From Cannabis sativa (taxonomy: Eukaryota; Streptophyta; Magnoliopsida; Rosales; Cannabaceae), in contig NC_083604.1 in NCBI RefSeq assembly GCF_029168945.1, forward strand, positions 42,775,686-42,839,685: a stretch of DNA of 64,000 bases, in the 5' to 3' direction. The first letter of the stretch is position 1, and every line of letters starts with the position of its first letter. The position numbers were made by a program, and so were the translations under genes. Shown here piece after piece: positions 12,051-24,981 of this stretch. Under the pieces are notes generated by a model. That model saw only the letters and a list, made by a program, of their open reading frames with translations. It did no database searches and was not told the DNA's origin.

Positions 12051-12908
12051 GGGAAATTTGATTTTCTATACTTAGAAAATCAAAAAAATTTTCCCTAAAC
12101 CAAAAATTTAAAACCTAAAAAAACTATTCCTTTTTTTTCAAAACCCCAAAAATACCCCCCTCACAATATTCTCTCTCTCTCTCTCTCTCTGCATCATCTC
12201 TCTCTCCCTCTATCTCACCCCAACCGCCCACCCTCACCCGAACCACCCTCACCCACCCACGTCAACCCCAACGCCGATCACCACCCTCACCCCCGTCGAC
12301 CACGACCCCAACCCCTCCGACCCCAACCCCTCCGACCCCAACCCCAACCCGAAAGAGCAACCCCAGTCCGACCCCAACCCGTCCGACCGTCTCTGAAACT
12401 TTTTTTTTTCCTGCGATTTGAGAGAGGGAAGAAGACAGAGGTCCGATGGTCGGACCTTGGGGTCGGACCCATCGGACCCCAAGGTCCGACCGTCTTTTAA
12501 ATTTTTTTTTTCCTGCGATTTGAGAGAGAGAGGGGAAGAGAGAGGTTCGATGGTCGGACCTTGGGGTCCGATGGGTCCGATTGGTCGGACCCATCGGACC
12601 CCACGGTCCGACCGTCTTTTAAATTTTTTTTTTCCCCGCGATTTGAGAGAGAGAGGGAAGAGAGAGGTCCGATGGTCGGACCATGGGGTCCGATGGGTCC
12701 GATTGGTCGGACCCCATGGTCCGACCATCGGACCTGGGGTGTGGGATTCTTGGGACCGGCCGAGATAGAGAGAGAAAGAGAGATGTTGTGAGAGTTTGGG
12801 GGTATTTTTGGGGTTTTGAAAAAAAAAGGTATAGTTTTTTTAGGGTTTAAATTATTGGTTTAGAAATCAAATTTTTTGATTTTCTAAGTATAGAAAATCA
12901 AATTTCCC
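12051..12908. mobile_element. Mutator-like non-autonomous element with long TIRs
   Basis: The left end GGGAAATTTGATTTTCTATACTTAG and its inverted copy at the right (ending CAAATTTCCC at 12908) continue to match for about 150-180 bases, including the CCCCAAAAATACCCCC and CTCTCTCTCT segments. AAACAATA flanks both sides (12043-12050 and 12909-12916), an 8-bp duplication; Mutator elements usually make 9 bp, so hAT is the alternative, but TIRs this long favour a MULE. The interior holds CCAACCCCGACC-type repeats and a palindromic tandem array, not a gene. Proline/serine-rich frames across it are repeat translations. Confidence 0.75.
12381..12730. repeat. Three tandem repeats, each ending in a GGTCCGA/TCGGACC palindrome cluster
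   Basis: Units of about 100-120 bp begin with GTCCGACCGTCT at 12381, 12484 and 12606, followed by a T-run, a GCGATTTGAGAGAGAG segment and then nested inverted repeats of GGTCCGATGGTCGGACC and GGGTCCGATTGGTCGGACCC. A last partial copy of the palindrome ends near 12730. Each unit could extrude a strong hairpin. Confidence 0.88.
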
Positions 12909-12979
12909 AAACAATAATATATGAAGTAATTTTGTTAAAATAAATAGAAAAACAGTTTTATAGTTTTTAATTTATAATT

Positions 12980-14041
12980 AGGTTACGTAACTATGCTTTG
13001 CGCGGTTGTTATAATAATTGATTTAAAATAAAATAGTTTAATTATGACACAATTGTTATAATAATTGATTTAAAAGAATAGTTTAATTGTGATTATTTAA
13101 ATTTAAAGTATTTTATATTGTTAGTATAAAAAAAAAGTATGCTTTATATAGTTGCTATTAATTTTATTAATAAATGCTATGATAAAAATAATATTATGAT
13201 TTGTTGTTTAATAATTATTTTTTTTATTTTAAATAAATAATTATTTTTAGTAATTATATATTTCTTTGAATATACATAAAATATATATGAGAAATCACTA
13301 ATATAAGATAAGTTTGTACTTCATGATTTTATACATAACATATAATTTAAATAATATTTTGAAATACTTCTTTGTAAATAATATTTTTTTTATGAAGGTT
13401 CTATCTTCCATCTCATCATCATCCTTTAATATAATCAATTCTTTTCTTGTAGTGATTCGAGAGACAACAACATATAATTGACTATGGGAAAATACTTACT
13501 TAGAAAAATATAACCCAGCATGTTGAAGAGATTGTCCTTGACTTTTATTTATTATCATAGCAAAATATGGTGCTAAAAGAAGTTGTCGTTTATTAAGCTT
13601 GAATAGTCATTTCGATTCGTTGGGAGACATGATAATTTTTTGGAATTGTGACATTTTCATCGATATTTGTTTCAGAAATAATATCAACTCTAATGAACCA
13701 TTTTTCAAGATGTGTAACAATCAATCTTGCGTCATTACATAAATTTTCTGTTTGATTTATATTTCTAAGGAGCATTACTGGAACACCTTCCTTAAGTAGA
13801 ATGTCGTGATTTGGTATGCCATTAAATTTCAAACTATGTAAAAATTTAGGTGGATACAAAAGATCATCGTCACTTGTCTTTACACTTGCTTTGTTTACAG
13901 TGTCTGAGCTATAATATATTCCCCCTTCACCTAGTATAATATTCATAATCATCTCATTCAATTCATGGACCATTTAATTTTTTGGTGTTAATATTACTCT
14001 TTCTTTCAAATATGCAGGATCGTTGTAGTTTTGTAAAAGTG
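12980..14041 (-). pseudogene. Truncated Helitron with PIF1-like helicase remnant
   Basis: On the minus strand, 14040 down to about 13395 encodes the C-terminal part of a plant Helitron helicase. It has a YLKERVILTPKN segment, a core (13973-13593) with LLYPPKFLHSLKFNGIPNHD and GVPVMLLRNINQ, then the diagnostic INKSQGQSL at about 13550 and QLYVVVSR at about 13465. At least two stops interrupt it (before 13976 and after LYFSK). Downstream at 12985-13010 a degenerate GC-rich hairpin (AACCGCGCAAAGCATAGTT) could be the Helitron 3' end. The upstream Rep and helicase motifs are missing because an LTR fragment begins at 14042. Confidence 0.85.
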
Positions 14042-15535
14042 TGTTGGGTTTTCTGCCCTAAATAAAACTCATTTCAATATAATCAGATTTACTAGTTAAT
14101 AAAGATCAGAAATAACATTTTATGTTGCATGGTTCACATGATTTATTTCATGATTATATATATAATATATAAATTCTATTTAAGTCCAGAACATATGAAT
14201 TTGTTAATGATTATAGTGTTGTCAGCACAGTAGAATATAATCTTGATTATATGTTCGAAAGTTTATTCCCTGATTTGTCAATTCACTGGATTTAGACTGG
14301 CATGATAATCAGCAATAGGTATTCTTACACCTTGGATAAGTGGTATGTCCTTTCCAGGACATTGGAAAATTTTACCAGTATCGGATGTATGGAGTATACA
14401 TCGGAAGGGACCGATATTGAACTTTGATTAGATATGTTAAAATTTACTGTAATATCTATTCAATTCACTATCACTTGTTGATCCTAGATCAAATGATCTT
14501 AATCCTGATATGATTAGGTTCGATCTTAAGAGTATTATACATGTTCTTTGATTTGTTAGTTAAGCCTACTTTTGGGAACATGATAGTATAATTGAGTGGG
14601 AGCGGTAACATAAATATGGAATCTATAACTTCTATAGGAATTTAGAAGTGAAACGATGATATCCTTCGAGCTTGGCTAAATAGAGATAAATGGTTGAGAT
14701 CTCATTTCACTTCGCTGAAATATCATTTATACGGAGCTAAGTGTTTTAAGGATAAAATACATTGAAGGGTGTAACGGTAATTTAGTCCCTATATTATGTA
14801 GATCATCTATTAGAGGATCATTGATCAAATTAGGATTATAACAATGGATAATTAATAGCGTATCTATATCGTTGAACATATAGAGCGTTCTATATGACTG
14901 AGAGTGCAATTTCAAGTTCTAAGAGTGGGTTCAATAAGGAATTAATAAGTTAGGGAATTTACTTGATAAATTCGGTTCGGCTTATTGGAAGCTCGGTTAT
15001 ATAGGCCCATGGTCCCCACACTGTTGAGACCATACTGCTTGTAAGACTCAGTTAATTGATTTTGATTAATCAATTATAATTCTAAAGTTAGACTATGTCT
15101 AGTTTATGAATTTTTACTAAGCAAGGGCAAAATTGTAAGAAAAGAGATTCTAGGTTTTATTTGTTAATTAAGAGACTTTATATGTCTAATTAATAAATAT
15201 ATTAAATGACAATATTATTTAATAATTAATTTTTAGTTATTAAATAATTAGAATTGGCATTTAAGTGGTTAAATTGGAAAATTGGCGTTTTTGAGAAAAT
15301 AGGATGGAAAATGACAAAATGGCAAAATTGCAAAGAGGGCCCAATCCACACTTAGTGTATTTTACCATTTATTTTTTCATTATTTTAATGCCAAATAATT
15401 CTAACCTAAACCTAGGTGGTTACCTATAAATAGGTAGTGATGGCTTCAGGAAAAGACGATGCATCTCATTCCTTCAGAGAAAATTTCTAGCTGCCACTTT
15501 TGCTCTTCTTTTCTTCTTCTAAATTTTTAGCCTTG
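14042..15535 (+). mobile_element. Truncated Copia LTR (plus orientation)
   Basis: Begins TGTTGGGTTTTCTGCCCTAAA and can be followed base-for-base, with many differences, against the LTRs of the element at 16769-26873 in inverse orientation. It includes the TATA region (CCTATAAATAGG, about 15424-15435). It stops near 15535 where unrelated sequence begins, so about 400 bp of its 3' end are lost. It sits directly against the Helitron remnant, suggesting insertion into it followed by deletion. Confidence 0.8.
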
Positions 15536-16029
15536 AGTGAATGAGTGAGTACCCAGGACATGATTTGATAGAGTTAGAGTACAATATCTCAAGGAGAGTT
15601 GGACACTCACATCCTAAGATGTGATATAACGACTTCAAGCAGGCGAGGATTCTAGAGGAATTAGGGACAAGTTGAAAGGGTGCAATCCCGAGGTAATTGT
15701 AGAAATCTTTAAAATAGTCCCTAAGGGGGAGTACAGCCCCTGCTCTAATGTGTTCAACACTCCAAGCTCCTATTCTTGAAGGTTCACTGGTATTGTAACC
15801 CTTGTCCTTCAAAACACGTTCTGGGGGAAAAACAACTAAATTCGCGAGGCGCGACTGAGCGAATATGATATCCTTTTTCATTCCTAATATCGCAAGACCT
15901 TAAAACATCCCCTACATAGGGGGAAATTGATCTAGCCATAGACTCGATCAATTCTGTCTCGAATGTAACAGTGGGATTCTGGGACATTATAGATTTGTGA
16001 GCTTTAGAAGCCATAATGTCGAATTCCAA
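15519..16029 (-). pseudogene. Frameshifted Transposase_28-type (putative gypsy transposon) gene fragment
   Basis: On the minus strand from 16029 the frame reads MEFDIMASKAHKSIM, then shifts near 15885 into a second frame that includes RAGAVLPLRDYF and FYNYLGIAPFQLVPNSSRIL. This pattern (a region ending in a short loop, then YYGIAPSQL-like and a tryptophan/arginine-isoleucine helix) is that of the plant Transposase_28 family found in gag-like genes of gypsy-type elements. The gene is broken by the frameshift and cut at about 15519. An upstream exon-like region may continue to 16740 and, across the Copia insertion, beyond 26874. Confidence 0.6.
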
Positions 16030-16768
16030 ATAACCTGGTGGAAAAGCAACAATGACTTATGGTAAAAATAATAGCTTTACTAAGGAAATATTTGCTAAGA
16101 TAGGCGTCTCAGACCAAGCTGCTTCTCCTAGACAACGACATCTACCCTCTATGACTTCATTTAAGAATCGCCTATAGTAGGTGGTTACCTCTTCCTTGTT
16201 GGTCCTAATGATGTGTTTTCTAATTTTTTTCATCATTAATTTTGAATATGGATTGGGGTTTATGAATTTGAGGTTTAAAAACTACAGCCTGAAATTGAGA
16301 ATAATCTGATTTTAAAGGGTCTGAGTGTGTAAGTTCTAGATTGGAATGGGAACATGGTATTGTCACAAAGTATAATGCCCCAAAAATGATTAGAAAAACA
16401 GAGCACAGTTAAAACTCAAGACCTGCGAATCACATAACCTTAAAATTTCTAGCCCTAGATTACTTAAAAATTCATATAAAACCCTCTCCAACAATAAATG
16501 GTGCAAAATAAAAAGGAACATACATAAAGGAAGCAAAACATAAAGAAATAAGAAGAATTGTGAAAGAGAAGCCACTTACTAGTTTGGAGCAAGAAATTGG
16601 GTTCCGAAGAATTCTTTGTTGAAGATCCTTGGTGCAGAGAACCTGGACGTCCTTGATTCTGGGTTTGAGAAGTGAAATCACTTGATACACGAAGAAAAAA
16701 AGTAAGGGATAATGATGGCAATGAGTTTTAGGAAGCAAAGTGGGTTGAGGATTTTTTCGAGTTCTAGG
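16030..16768 (-). other. Flank of the Copia insertion, probable upstream part of the Transposase_28 element
   Basis: No intact gene. On the minus strand there are intron-like borders and short open stretches leading toward the 16029 start, suggesting the 5' part of the broken transposon gene. Its continuation lies beyond the Copia element, from 26874 onward. Confidence 0.35.
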
Positions 16769-18660
16769 TGTTGGAAATTATTTTACCAGGATCTTAGATC
16801 TACTCACAAGTATGTTTATTAACATCCTAAATATGAACTTTCTAAAACGATAAATTAAACACATATAAAGTTTAAGAAACCTTACATTGGGTGCAGCGGA
16901 ATAATATGACTCCTTCCGTTCAGATATTTAGCCCTTGATTCCTTTCTGTAGCAGAGCATTATCAATATCTGAACCTGGATCTCTTTCTCTGAATCTTTGA
17001 TGCTGAAACTCCTTTGCTGATGATCTTTCTTCACGATCTTCCTCACTATGATTGAGGTATCACTTGATGTGTGTGGGCACTACTCAAATCACTAAGGATT
17101 TCGAAATATTGAAGAAGAAGAGAGAGAGTGGTCAGCTAAAGATAGGGAGAGAGAAGACTCAGTTTTTCTGAATAGAAAAAGTCAGAAGAAAAGTGTTATT
17201 TTTCTGAAGCCTTCACTATCTATTTATAGCATTCCACTAGGGTTAGATTTGAATTATATGGCATTAAAATAATGAAAAAATCAATTTAAAATGCTACAAT
17301 AGGTGGCCGGCCATGCCTTTAATGGATTGGGCCTTGGGCTTTGCAATTTTGCAATTTTAACACCTTTTGTATCTGATTTTCTCAAAAATGCCAATTTCTT
17401 AATTCAAACATTTAAATGCCAATTCTAACCATTTAATAACTATAAATAATTATTAAATAATATTGTCATTTATCATATTTATTAATTGAACCATACAAAG
17501 TATCATAATTAACAAATATGCCCCTATAAACTCTTTCTTTACAATTTCGCCCTTACTTAGTGAAAAATTCACAAATAGACATAGTCTAATTTGAGAATTA
17601 TAATTGATTAATCAAAACCAATTACATGAGTCTTACAAGCAATATTATCTCAACTAGTGGGGGGACCATGGGTCTATATAACCGAGCTTCCAATAAGTAG
17701 ATCAAGAATTTAGCACTAAAATTCACTAACTTATTAATTCTTCGTTGAATCCACGCATAGAACTCAGAATTGCACTCTCAGTATATAGAATGCTCTATAT
17801 GTTCCACCATATAGGCACATCATTAGTTATCCATTGTTATAATCCTAATGTGATCAATGATCCTCTATATGAATGATCTACACTGTAAAGGGATTAAATT
17901 ACCGTTACACCCTACAATGTATTTATTCCTTAAAACACTTGACCCCGTATAAATGATATTTCAGCTTATGTGAAATGAGTACTCCACCATTTATGTTCGT
18001 TTGGTCAAGCTCGAATGAGATCATCCTTTGCTTACTATTCGCCAGATAGAAGCTATAGATTCCATGTTTATGATAGCGCTCCCACTCAATTGCACTACCG
18101 TGTTCCCAAAAAGTACGTATCACCCTGACCAAAAGGTAGGCTTAACTAACAATTCAAGGAACACGAATAGCCTTTCAAGATTGAGCCTAATCATAACAGG
18201 ATTAAGATCATTTGATCTAGGATCAACTAGGCGATATTGACTTGAATAGATTTTACGGTAAGTTTAATTAAATCTAAGTCAAAGTTCAATATCGATCCCT
18301 TCCGATGCATACTCCATGCATCCAACCTGAGCTTTACTTTAACCAATGTTCTGGAAAGAACATAGCACTTCTCCAAATGCAAGTAAACTCTGCTGTAGAT
18401 TATCATATCAGTAAAACCCTGTGTCTGATAAATCTAGGAAACTTTATTCACATAGTCATGTTTATTTTCCAATGTGTTGACGGCACAATAAACAGGATCA
18501 AGTATGTGAAAAGGGTTTCAGATGAATTTATACATTATGTACATATAATCATGAAATAAATCATGTGAACCATGCAACACTAAATGTTATTTCTGATCTA
18601 TATTAATAAGTAAATCTGATTATATTGAAATGAGTTTTATTTAGGGCATAAAACCCAACA
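16769..18660 (-). repeat. 3' LTR of the Copia element
   Basis: 1,892 bp, TGTTGGAAATTATTTTACC to GGGCATAAAACCCAACA on the plus strand. Short open frames on either strand (for example 18132-17923 and 18305-18559) recur in the other LTR and are not genes. Confidence 0.95.
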
Positions 18661-21490
18661 AACTCCCACTTGCACTAATATAAAACAAAAAGTGAGTTTC
18701 AAATAATCTCAACACCTTGATATACAAATCAAGTGTAGTAGTAGTAAACTCCTCGTAATAGGATCTGAAAGGTTGAATTAAACACAACCTTTTCTCCACC
18801 ATTACTCTTCCTTTAATCACAAAATCATTGATAATGTGAAATTCCTCTCTATATGTCTACTCTCTTGGGATACTGGATTCTATACCTTTGGCAACTACTT
18901 TTGGTTAATCAGGAAATTAACACTAGTAGTTTAAGGCAATTTGGAATGGTGCCAAAGATGTATAGAACTTTCCTTAGACTGAATAAGTACCTTTCCTGCA
19001 GCTTTAACATTCAGTCTCTCTCTGGTAGACCTAGAGACTTCAGATAAGTTTTTACACTTCTCCAAAATCACTATTCCACCCCCAGAGTAACCACCATCTT
19101 ATCACAAATATTTACTAGCACATAGGCAAATTTCAAAAATCTGATATGGTGTAGTCTAAGAGTTTTAAACACACCCTTATAGACTAACATATAGTTCCTC
19201 TTCTTAATCTTAAGATTTACTTGATTGTCTTCCAATGTTCTTCTCCTGGATTAATCTGATACCTACTCATTACTCCCACTCAACAGCAGGTGTCTGGTCT
19301 AAGGCATACAAAAGCATATCTAAGACCTCTCACTGTTGATATAAGAAATTCTTTCATGGCTTTATCTTTTCTGAAATAGTTGAAACTTTTCCTTAGATAA
19401 ATAAAATCTATACCTTAGAAGTTGTGAAGCTTCTATAGATTGCCATTAGAAAGAAAATGCTTCAGCATCTTACTAAAGTAAGTTGCTTGCATTAGAGTAA
19501 GTAATTACCAGGTATACCACAAGCCATAGGTTTAGATAAACTCAAACCTATAATACTAGGAACAGGAAGTTTTGTTAAGTCCGTTGAATAGACTTATAAA
19601 CGAAATTTCCTTTTATGTCCTTGTAATAGAAAACTTTAGGTTATTCCATGTGAATGGATTAAACCATAGTTCTATTGGCTTTCTTCTTAGTTTCTTATCT
19701 TGACAATCCATTACTTGTTTAAACTCACAATGGATTTTAATCACTAGTGTCTCCCAAGTCATAAGAAGGTGAGTTCCTAGAAACTCTCCCACTACGACAA
19801 GGTACCGTGAATTATGTCGAAGAAAACTAAATGGTATTAACCTCTTTGGTTGTGACAAGACAACAGAGGCAGTGGGATCATCATATATCAAATAAGATGA
19901 TAGAACACTTTTGGAATCAAGAATTAAATATCTCCTTTATTTGCTACTTGTTTTTCAGACTTAGTCATTTTCTTAGAAAAGTAGTATTTGTTTGAACAAA
20001 CACTTTCTTATCTATTGACAATGGGATGGTCCACCCCTAATCACTTATAACAGCTAACAAACCATGGTTAACAGTTCTAGCTTTTCTTAAGATTTTGATT
20101 AGGTCATCCATGAATCTAGTAATGATTTACATTAAGTACACAACCATTACATCATTCTGAAATTGTATTACCATAGAAGGATTTAGGCAACGACTAGTAA
20201 CTAATCATCAATATGCAACTCGAAATTTACGGGAGGTAAGTTTGGATATAATTCAAAAATCAATTTAATGATCTTTGAACTGCATATCTACTAACTATTT
20301 CTCCACCCCTATCAGTTCGCAAGATCTTTAACCACTTACCTTAATGGTTTTAACCATTGCTAGAAATTAATGAAATTTTTCAAACATTTCAAATTTCTTT
20401 GCTAAAAGGTATAATCTAGAGTGATCGTTTTAAGAATACAACGAAAAACTCATATCCACCCCTGAATGTACATCCATCTGCGAATGAGATGAACTACTTT
20501 CAGTGGATATAGGCATATTATCTCTTTGCAGAGATTGATCTTGTCAAATCCACTATGAACAAGATACAAATGCCATAGATTAAAAAAAAAATGTGGTAGT
20601 GTCTATTGATGACATAGGTTTAGTTACATCAAAGAGTTCTTAGAATACATGTGGATCCTGGTCACAGAATACCTAACTCATATTCCATACAGTTTTAATC
20701 CATTAATAGAAGATGGATATTAAACACTTGAGAAAGTGTAACTGTATTGTATTCTGGAATTAGAAATTTAAGAAAATTTCTATTTGGAATCTAAAATTAA
20801 AGTCAAAGACTTAAATTTATACCAAATATAATGAGTAATTCTATCTTGGACCAGCACTTATAATACAAACTCTAAGTCAGATTTGCCCATACAAGTAGGA
20901 GATTTCTAAGATTGAGGATTTATATCAATTGGGAATAGAATTTCGGGATTATAATCATATACGTCATTTAATTTCTTAAGAGAAAATATAGAATGACATG
21001 AAATGATTTATAGACCATTCATCCAATGATATATTATGGAGCTAATTCGAAATGAATAAGCTAAGAGGAATTAGGATAATTTCGTTTATAAATAAGAATC
21101 CAACGATGCTTCGATTAGCGAAAGACAAAGTAATCTTATTTATGTAATCTTCTTGTTTCATACTGTAAAAATACTAGTCTAAGGTGTCATCAATTGATGA
21201 ACAGCTAGATGTTGCATATACAATATTTATCTTTCGAGATCTTACACTATTATGTATGTCTAATGGTGAAAATCCATTAGGGGTTTATCTCATTAGAAAA
21301 ACAAACATGTTAGACCAACAATGAAGATTCGAAATTAAACTACAACTTAATAACAGAAAATAACATGGTTCAATATAAATTCATACACAATTCAGAAATT
21401 ATAAACATATAGCAAGCAGGAATGACAAGTGAAAATAATAAAACTTACAATCCTAAATAATTTCCAAGGTTTTTCAACAAACTGATACAG

Positions 21491-21625
21491 TGTCCCGTTT
21501 AGGCGAGAGTCAAAGCATCATCCATTGGATAGAGTTGTCAGCTCATCTAAAATGATAATCATTCTAGCAACATTTTATTCGATCAAGATTGGAATTCAGC
21601 GTTGTCCCGTTTAGGCGAGAGTCAA
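21491..21625. repeat. Paired 23-bp repeats TGTCCCGTTTAGGCGAGAGTCAA with hairpins downstream
   Basis: The 23-base motif is identical at 21491-21513 and 21603-21625 inside the Copia leader. Downstream, CACCATTAGGGTG (about 21687) and CCTCCATTAGGGAGG (about 21776) are two small hairpins sharing CCATTAGGG. This GC-richer island (21480-21840) stands out in otherwise AT-rich leader. Confidence 0.8.
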
Positions 21626-24189
21626 GGCAATTCTATCTTATGAGCTTCCACCATTGTTTCATAATTTGCAAGTCAAGTATGGTCGCCACCATTAGGGTGA
21701 TCCATACCATACAAAACACTTACAAACTACTTATCATGCGAGGTTAAACGGTGCGAAATTGCTAATGAACGTTCCTCCATTAGGGAGGATTACTCACTAA
21801 AACAAACGCGGTGTAAAACCCACAATGGAGATCGAATATCCTAATAATAATCAAGCTCATTATTTAAAGTGAGTTGTATTTTCTTTGATTCTCTTTATTT
21901 ATTCTATTTATTTTAAATATATATTTATTTAATTAAAATTTCCAATTTAGAATGAAAAATTCTAAATATAAATTTTAATTTAATATTTATAAATTTTACT
22001 TAGATGGATATGAAAATAACATGAATTATTTCCATCTTAGTAATAATTTCCAATAAATATTTAGAAAAAAAAATATTTAAGTTGTTACAAAATTAATTTA
22101 AATTAATTTACAACTCAAATTTAATTTTCTATAAATATATATTGCATTTCGAAAAATTAAAGTATTTAAGAATACAATTTTCGAAAAATGCATGTTAAAA
22201 TAAAAAATAAATCCTGGAAAAATTATTCTAATTTAATGTTGGCCCAAAATTAATTTACAACAAAAAATATAATTTTACTATTTAATTAAATATATAAGAA
22301 AAATTTCAAATATTTAAGTATGATGATGAAAATCAACTTAAATATTAATTTTCTATTTAATTAAATACACTAGAAAAATACTTCAAGCAAAAATATCATC
22401 TATCTAGATTTTTCTTTGACTAATTAATTCAATTTCTAATAATATACTTTAATTCAATTTATTTTAAATTAATCAATAAATGAAAAAATCATTGATTTAA
22501 GTTGATCCAAGAATTAATTAAAATAAATAATTAATTTACAACTTAATCATTTTTCAAGATAAAATTCGAAATTCTAGCATTTAATAAATGCAATTTCGAA
22601 AATTGATTAATAAAATAAAAAAAAATATATTTTGAAAATTATTTAAATTTAGTTGAAAAAATAAATTTCAACTAAAAATAATTTTCTATTTAATTAAATG
22701 TCATGAAAAAGAAATATTTAAGTATCATGATAAAAATCAACTTAGATATTTAATTTTTCAAATTAATTAAATGTATTAAATTCAAGAAATAAATAATTAA
22801 GTGTAGAGAAGGCTTAATTATTAATCTCTAGTTTAATACTAGGAAAAATATACTTAAAAATAAATTGTACCAAAATTAATTATTTAAATAATTAATTTCA
22901 CAATGTATAATATTTTCTTATTTAAAATTAGAAATAATAAGTAGTCTAGGAATAACTATCTAGAAAATATCTTATTTGACTAAGTATCTTTTCCACAAAA
23001 CTTGAAAAAATATCTAATTTAAGTTGTACTAGAAAAAAAAATCTAGAACTTAAATATTTTCAAATTTAAATTTAATTAAATATCAAAAATTAAGTTGTAA
23101 CCACTTAATTCAAAAATATTCCATTTTAAGTTAATATTCGAAAAGATATTAACTTAAAAAATATCTAAAGAATCTTAATAACCAATGCCTAAAATTCCTC
23201 AACTTAATTTTGAAATTTAAAATTCAAAAGATATTCAGATTTAAGTTGGTTAGTTGTAGATAACTAAATATCAACTTAAATAGGAATATTTAATGAAAAA
23301 TTTAAATTAAGCTCCAGAAAGAATCTAGATGGTTATAATTCTATATTTAATTAAATACAAGAAAATACATATAGTTTAGCTTAGAATAAAGAATTCTTTA
23401 AACTATAATTTTCTTAAATTAATTTCAAAATAAATGAAATTAATTATGTTGCTAATCAATTTTTATTAGGTTAAACTAGTGTAATTAACCTAGTACAGTT
23501 GTTCAAATCAGGCAAATGGGCCTTCACAATTGGGGTGGTTTGTGTGAAGGGGTGTTGGGTTCAGTATGTCGTACCCACTTCTATGGCTCCCAACTCTCAC
23601 ACAAGGCCCAAAAGAGAGGAATTTAACCTTAATAAGAACAACTGTTATTAATTGAATAGGCCCAAAAACTAAATGGGCCTAAATAAATTATATCAAAAAT
23701 TATGATAATTTATTTTAGCAACATTAACCTATATGCATCTATAATAAAATTAAACACATAGGCTCACACAGGCACACTTTGGATGGGTCCTATCATGTTG
23801 CTAGGTCATACACAGATGAAAGAAGATTGTAAATATACATGTTACAAATTATTATCTTGACTAAGGGAGCCATCAGATCATTAGATCTGGAAAAAAGTAA
23901 CCATGGCTATTTGCAATCAAGTAATAATAGGTTTTGAAAACTTACACATAAGCTAAAACACATACTCCTGCAACAGGGTTAGCTGGATAGTTGGAAGTAG
24001 GATTTATTTAATTTTAAATAAATAATTTCGAATAAATAAATAATTAGATAGAAAAATATTTTAATATTAAAAAAAATTAATTTCGGAAATTAAAATTAAA
24101 TTTCGAAAATAAAAAAAAATTAAAATTAAACCTACTTTTATCTTATATCTATTTAAAATTACATGATTATAAATATCTTATTTTAAATT

Positions 24190-24400
24190 TAAATAAGGTC
24201 AAAATATCTAAAAAGATTTTAAAAAAAAATCTTAAAAGATAAGATATTTTTAAATATCTTAAAAGATAAGATATTTTAAAATATCTTAAAAGATTTTATA
24301 AATATCTTAAAAAGATATTTTTAAAATATCTTAAAAGATATTATAAATATCTTAAAAGATATTATAAATATCTTAAAAGATATTATAAATATCTAAAAAA
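24190..24400. repeat. AT-rich palindromic minisatellite (AAAGATATTATAAATATCTT)
   Basis: About eight head-to-tail, nearly self-complementary units of around 20 bp alternating AAAGATAT and ATATCTT, within the Copia leader. Confidence 0.85.
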
Positions 24401-24981
24401 TCTGACCTTAAATTTAAAAAAAATATAATCAAATTTAAAAATAAGATAGATTTTTAAGCAAAAAGATAAATACTAATTCTATTCGAATTCAAATTACACT
24501 AATATCTTGAATTAATTTAAAAAAAAAATTAAATTAATTCAAAATGATAATTAGAATTGAATTAGGAATAGTAATAGTATATATACAAAGCCATACAAAA
24601 ATTTGGAAGTTAATTCCATGAAAAGGTATGAAAAATTGAGGAAAAAGGAAAAAATCCGAAACTGTACGGACAGTTCTGCGATGGCAGAAAAATATCAGCA
24701 CAGCCCCGATTTTGTCAAATCTTCAAAAAATCATAACTAATTCAAATAAAATCCAAATTGAGTTCTGTAAAAGGCTAACTTGCTTAATTTTTTCCATACT
24801 ATCCAATAAAAATAATTCCAGAATCGAAATCACAATTATTTTTCACGAAAATTTCACAAACATCAATCATTCATCAAATAACACTCAATACAACATGATA
24901 CCATCCAAAGAACATACAAACAATCGTTTTAAAGTCTAAATTTCATGTAAGTAAATCAATTACCATGGCTCTGAGGCCAGT

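Noticed and set aside
12249..12791. Overlapping Arg/Pro/Ser-rich open frames on both strands
   Set aside because: They are translations of GGTCCGA/TCGGACC tandem palindromes in the Mutator-like element and show the same patterns in several frames.
17923..18559. Open frames repeated at 26136-26772
   Set aside because: They lie within the two LTRs and are identical because the LTRs are; LTR sequence, not genes.
21491..21625. Spaced identical repeats as a CRISPR-like array
   Set aside because: Only two copies, in a plant retrotransposon leader; no array or cas genes.
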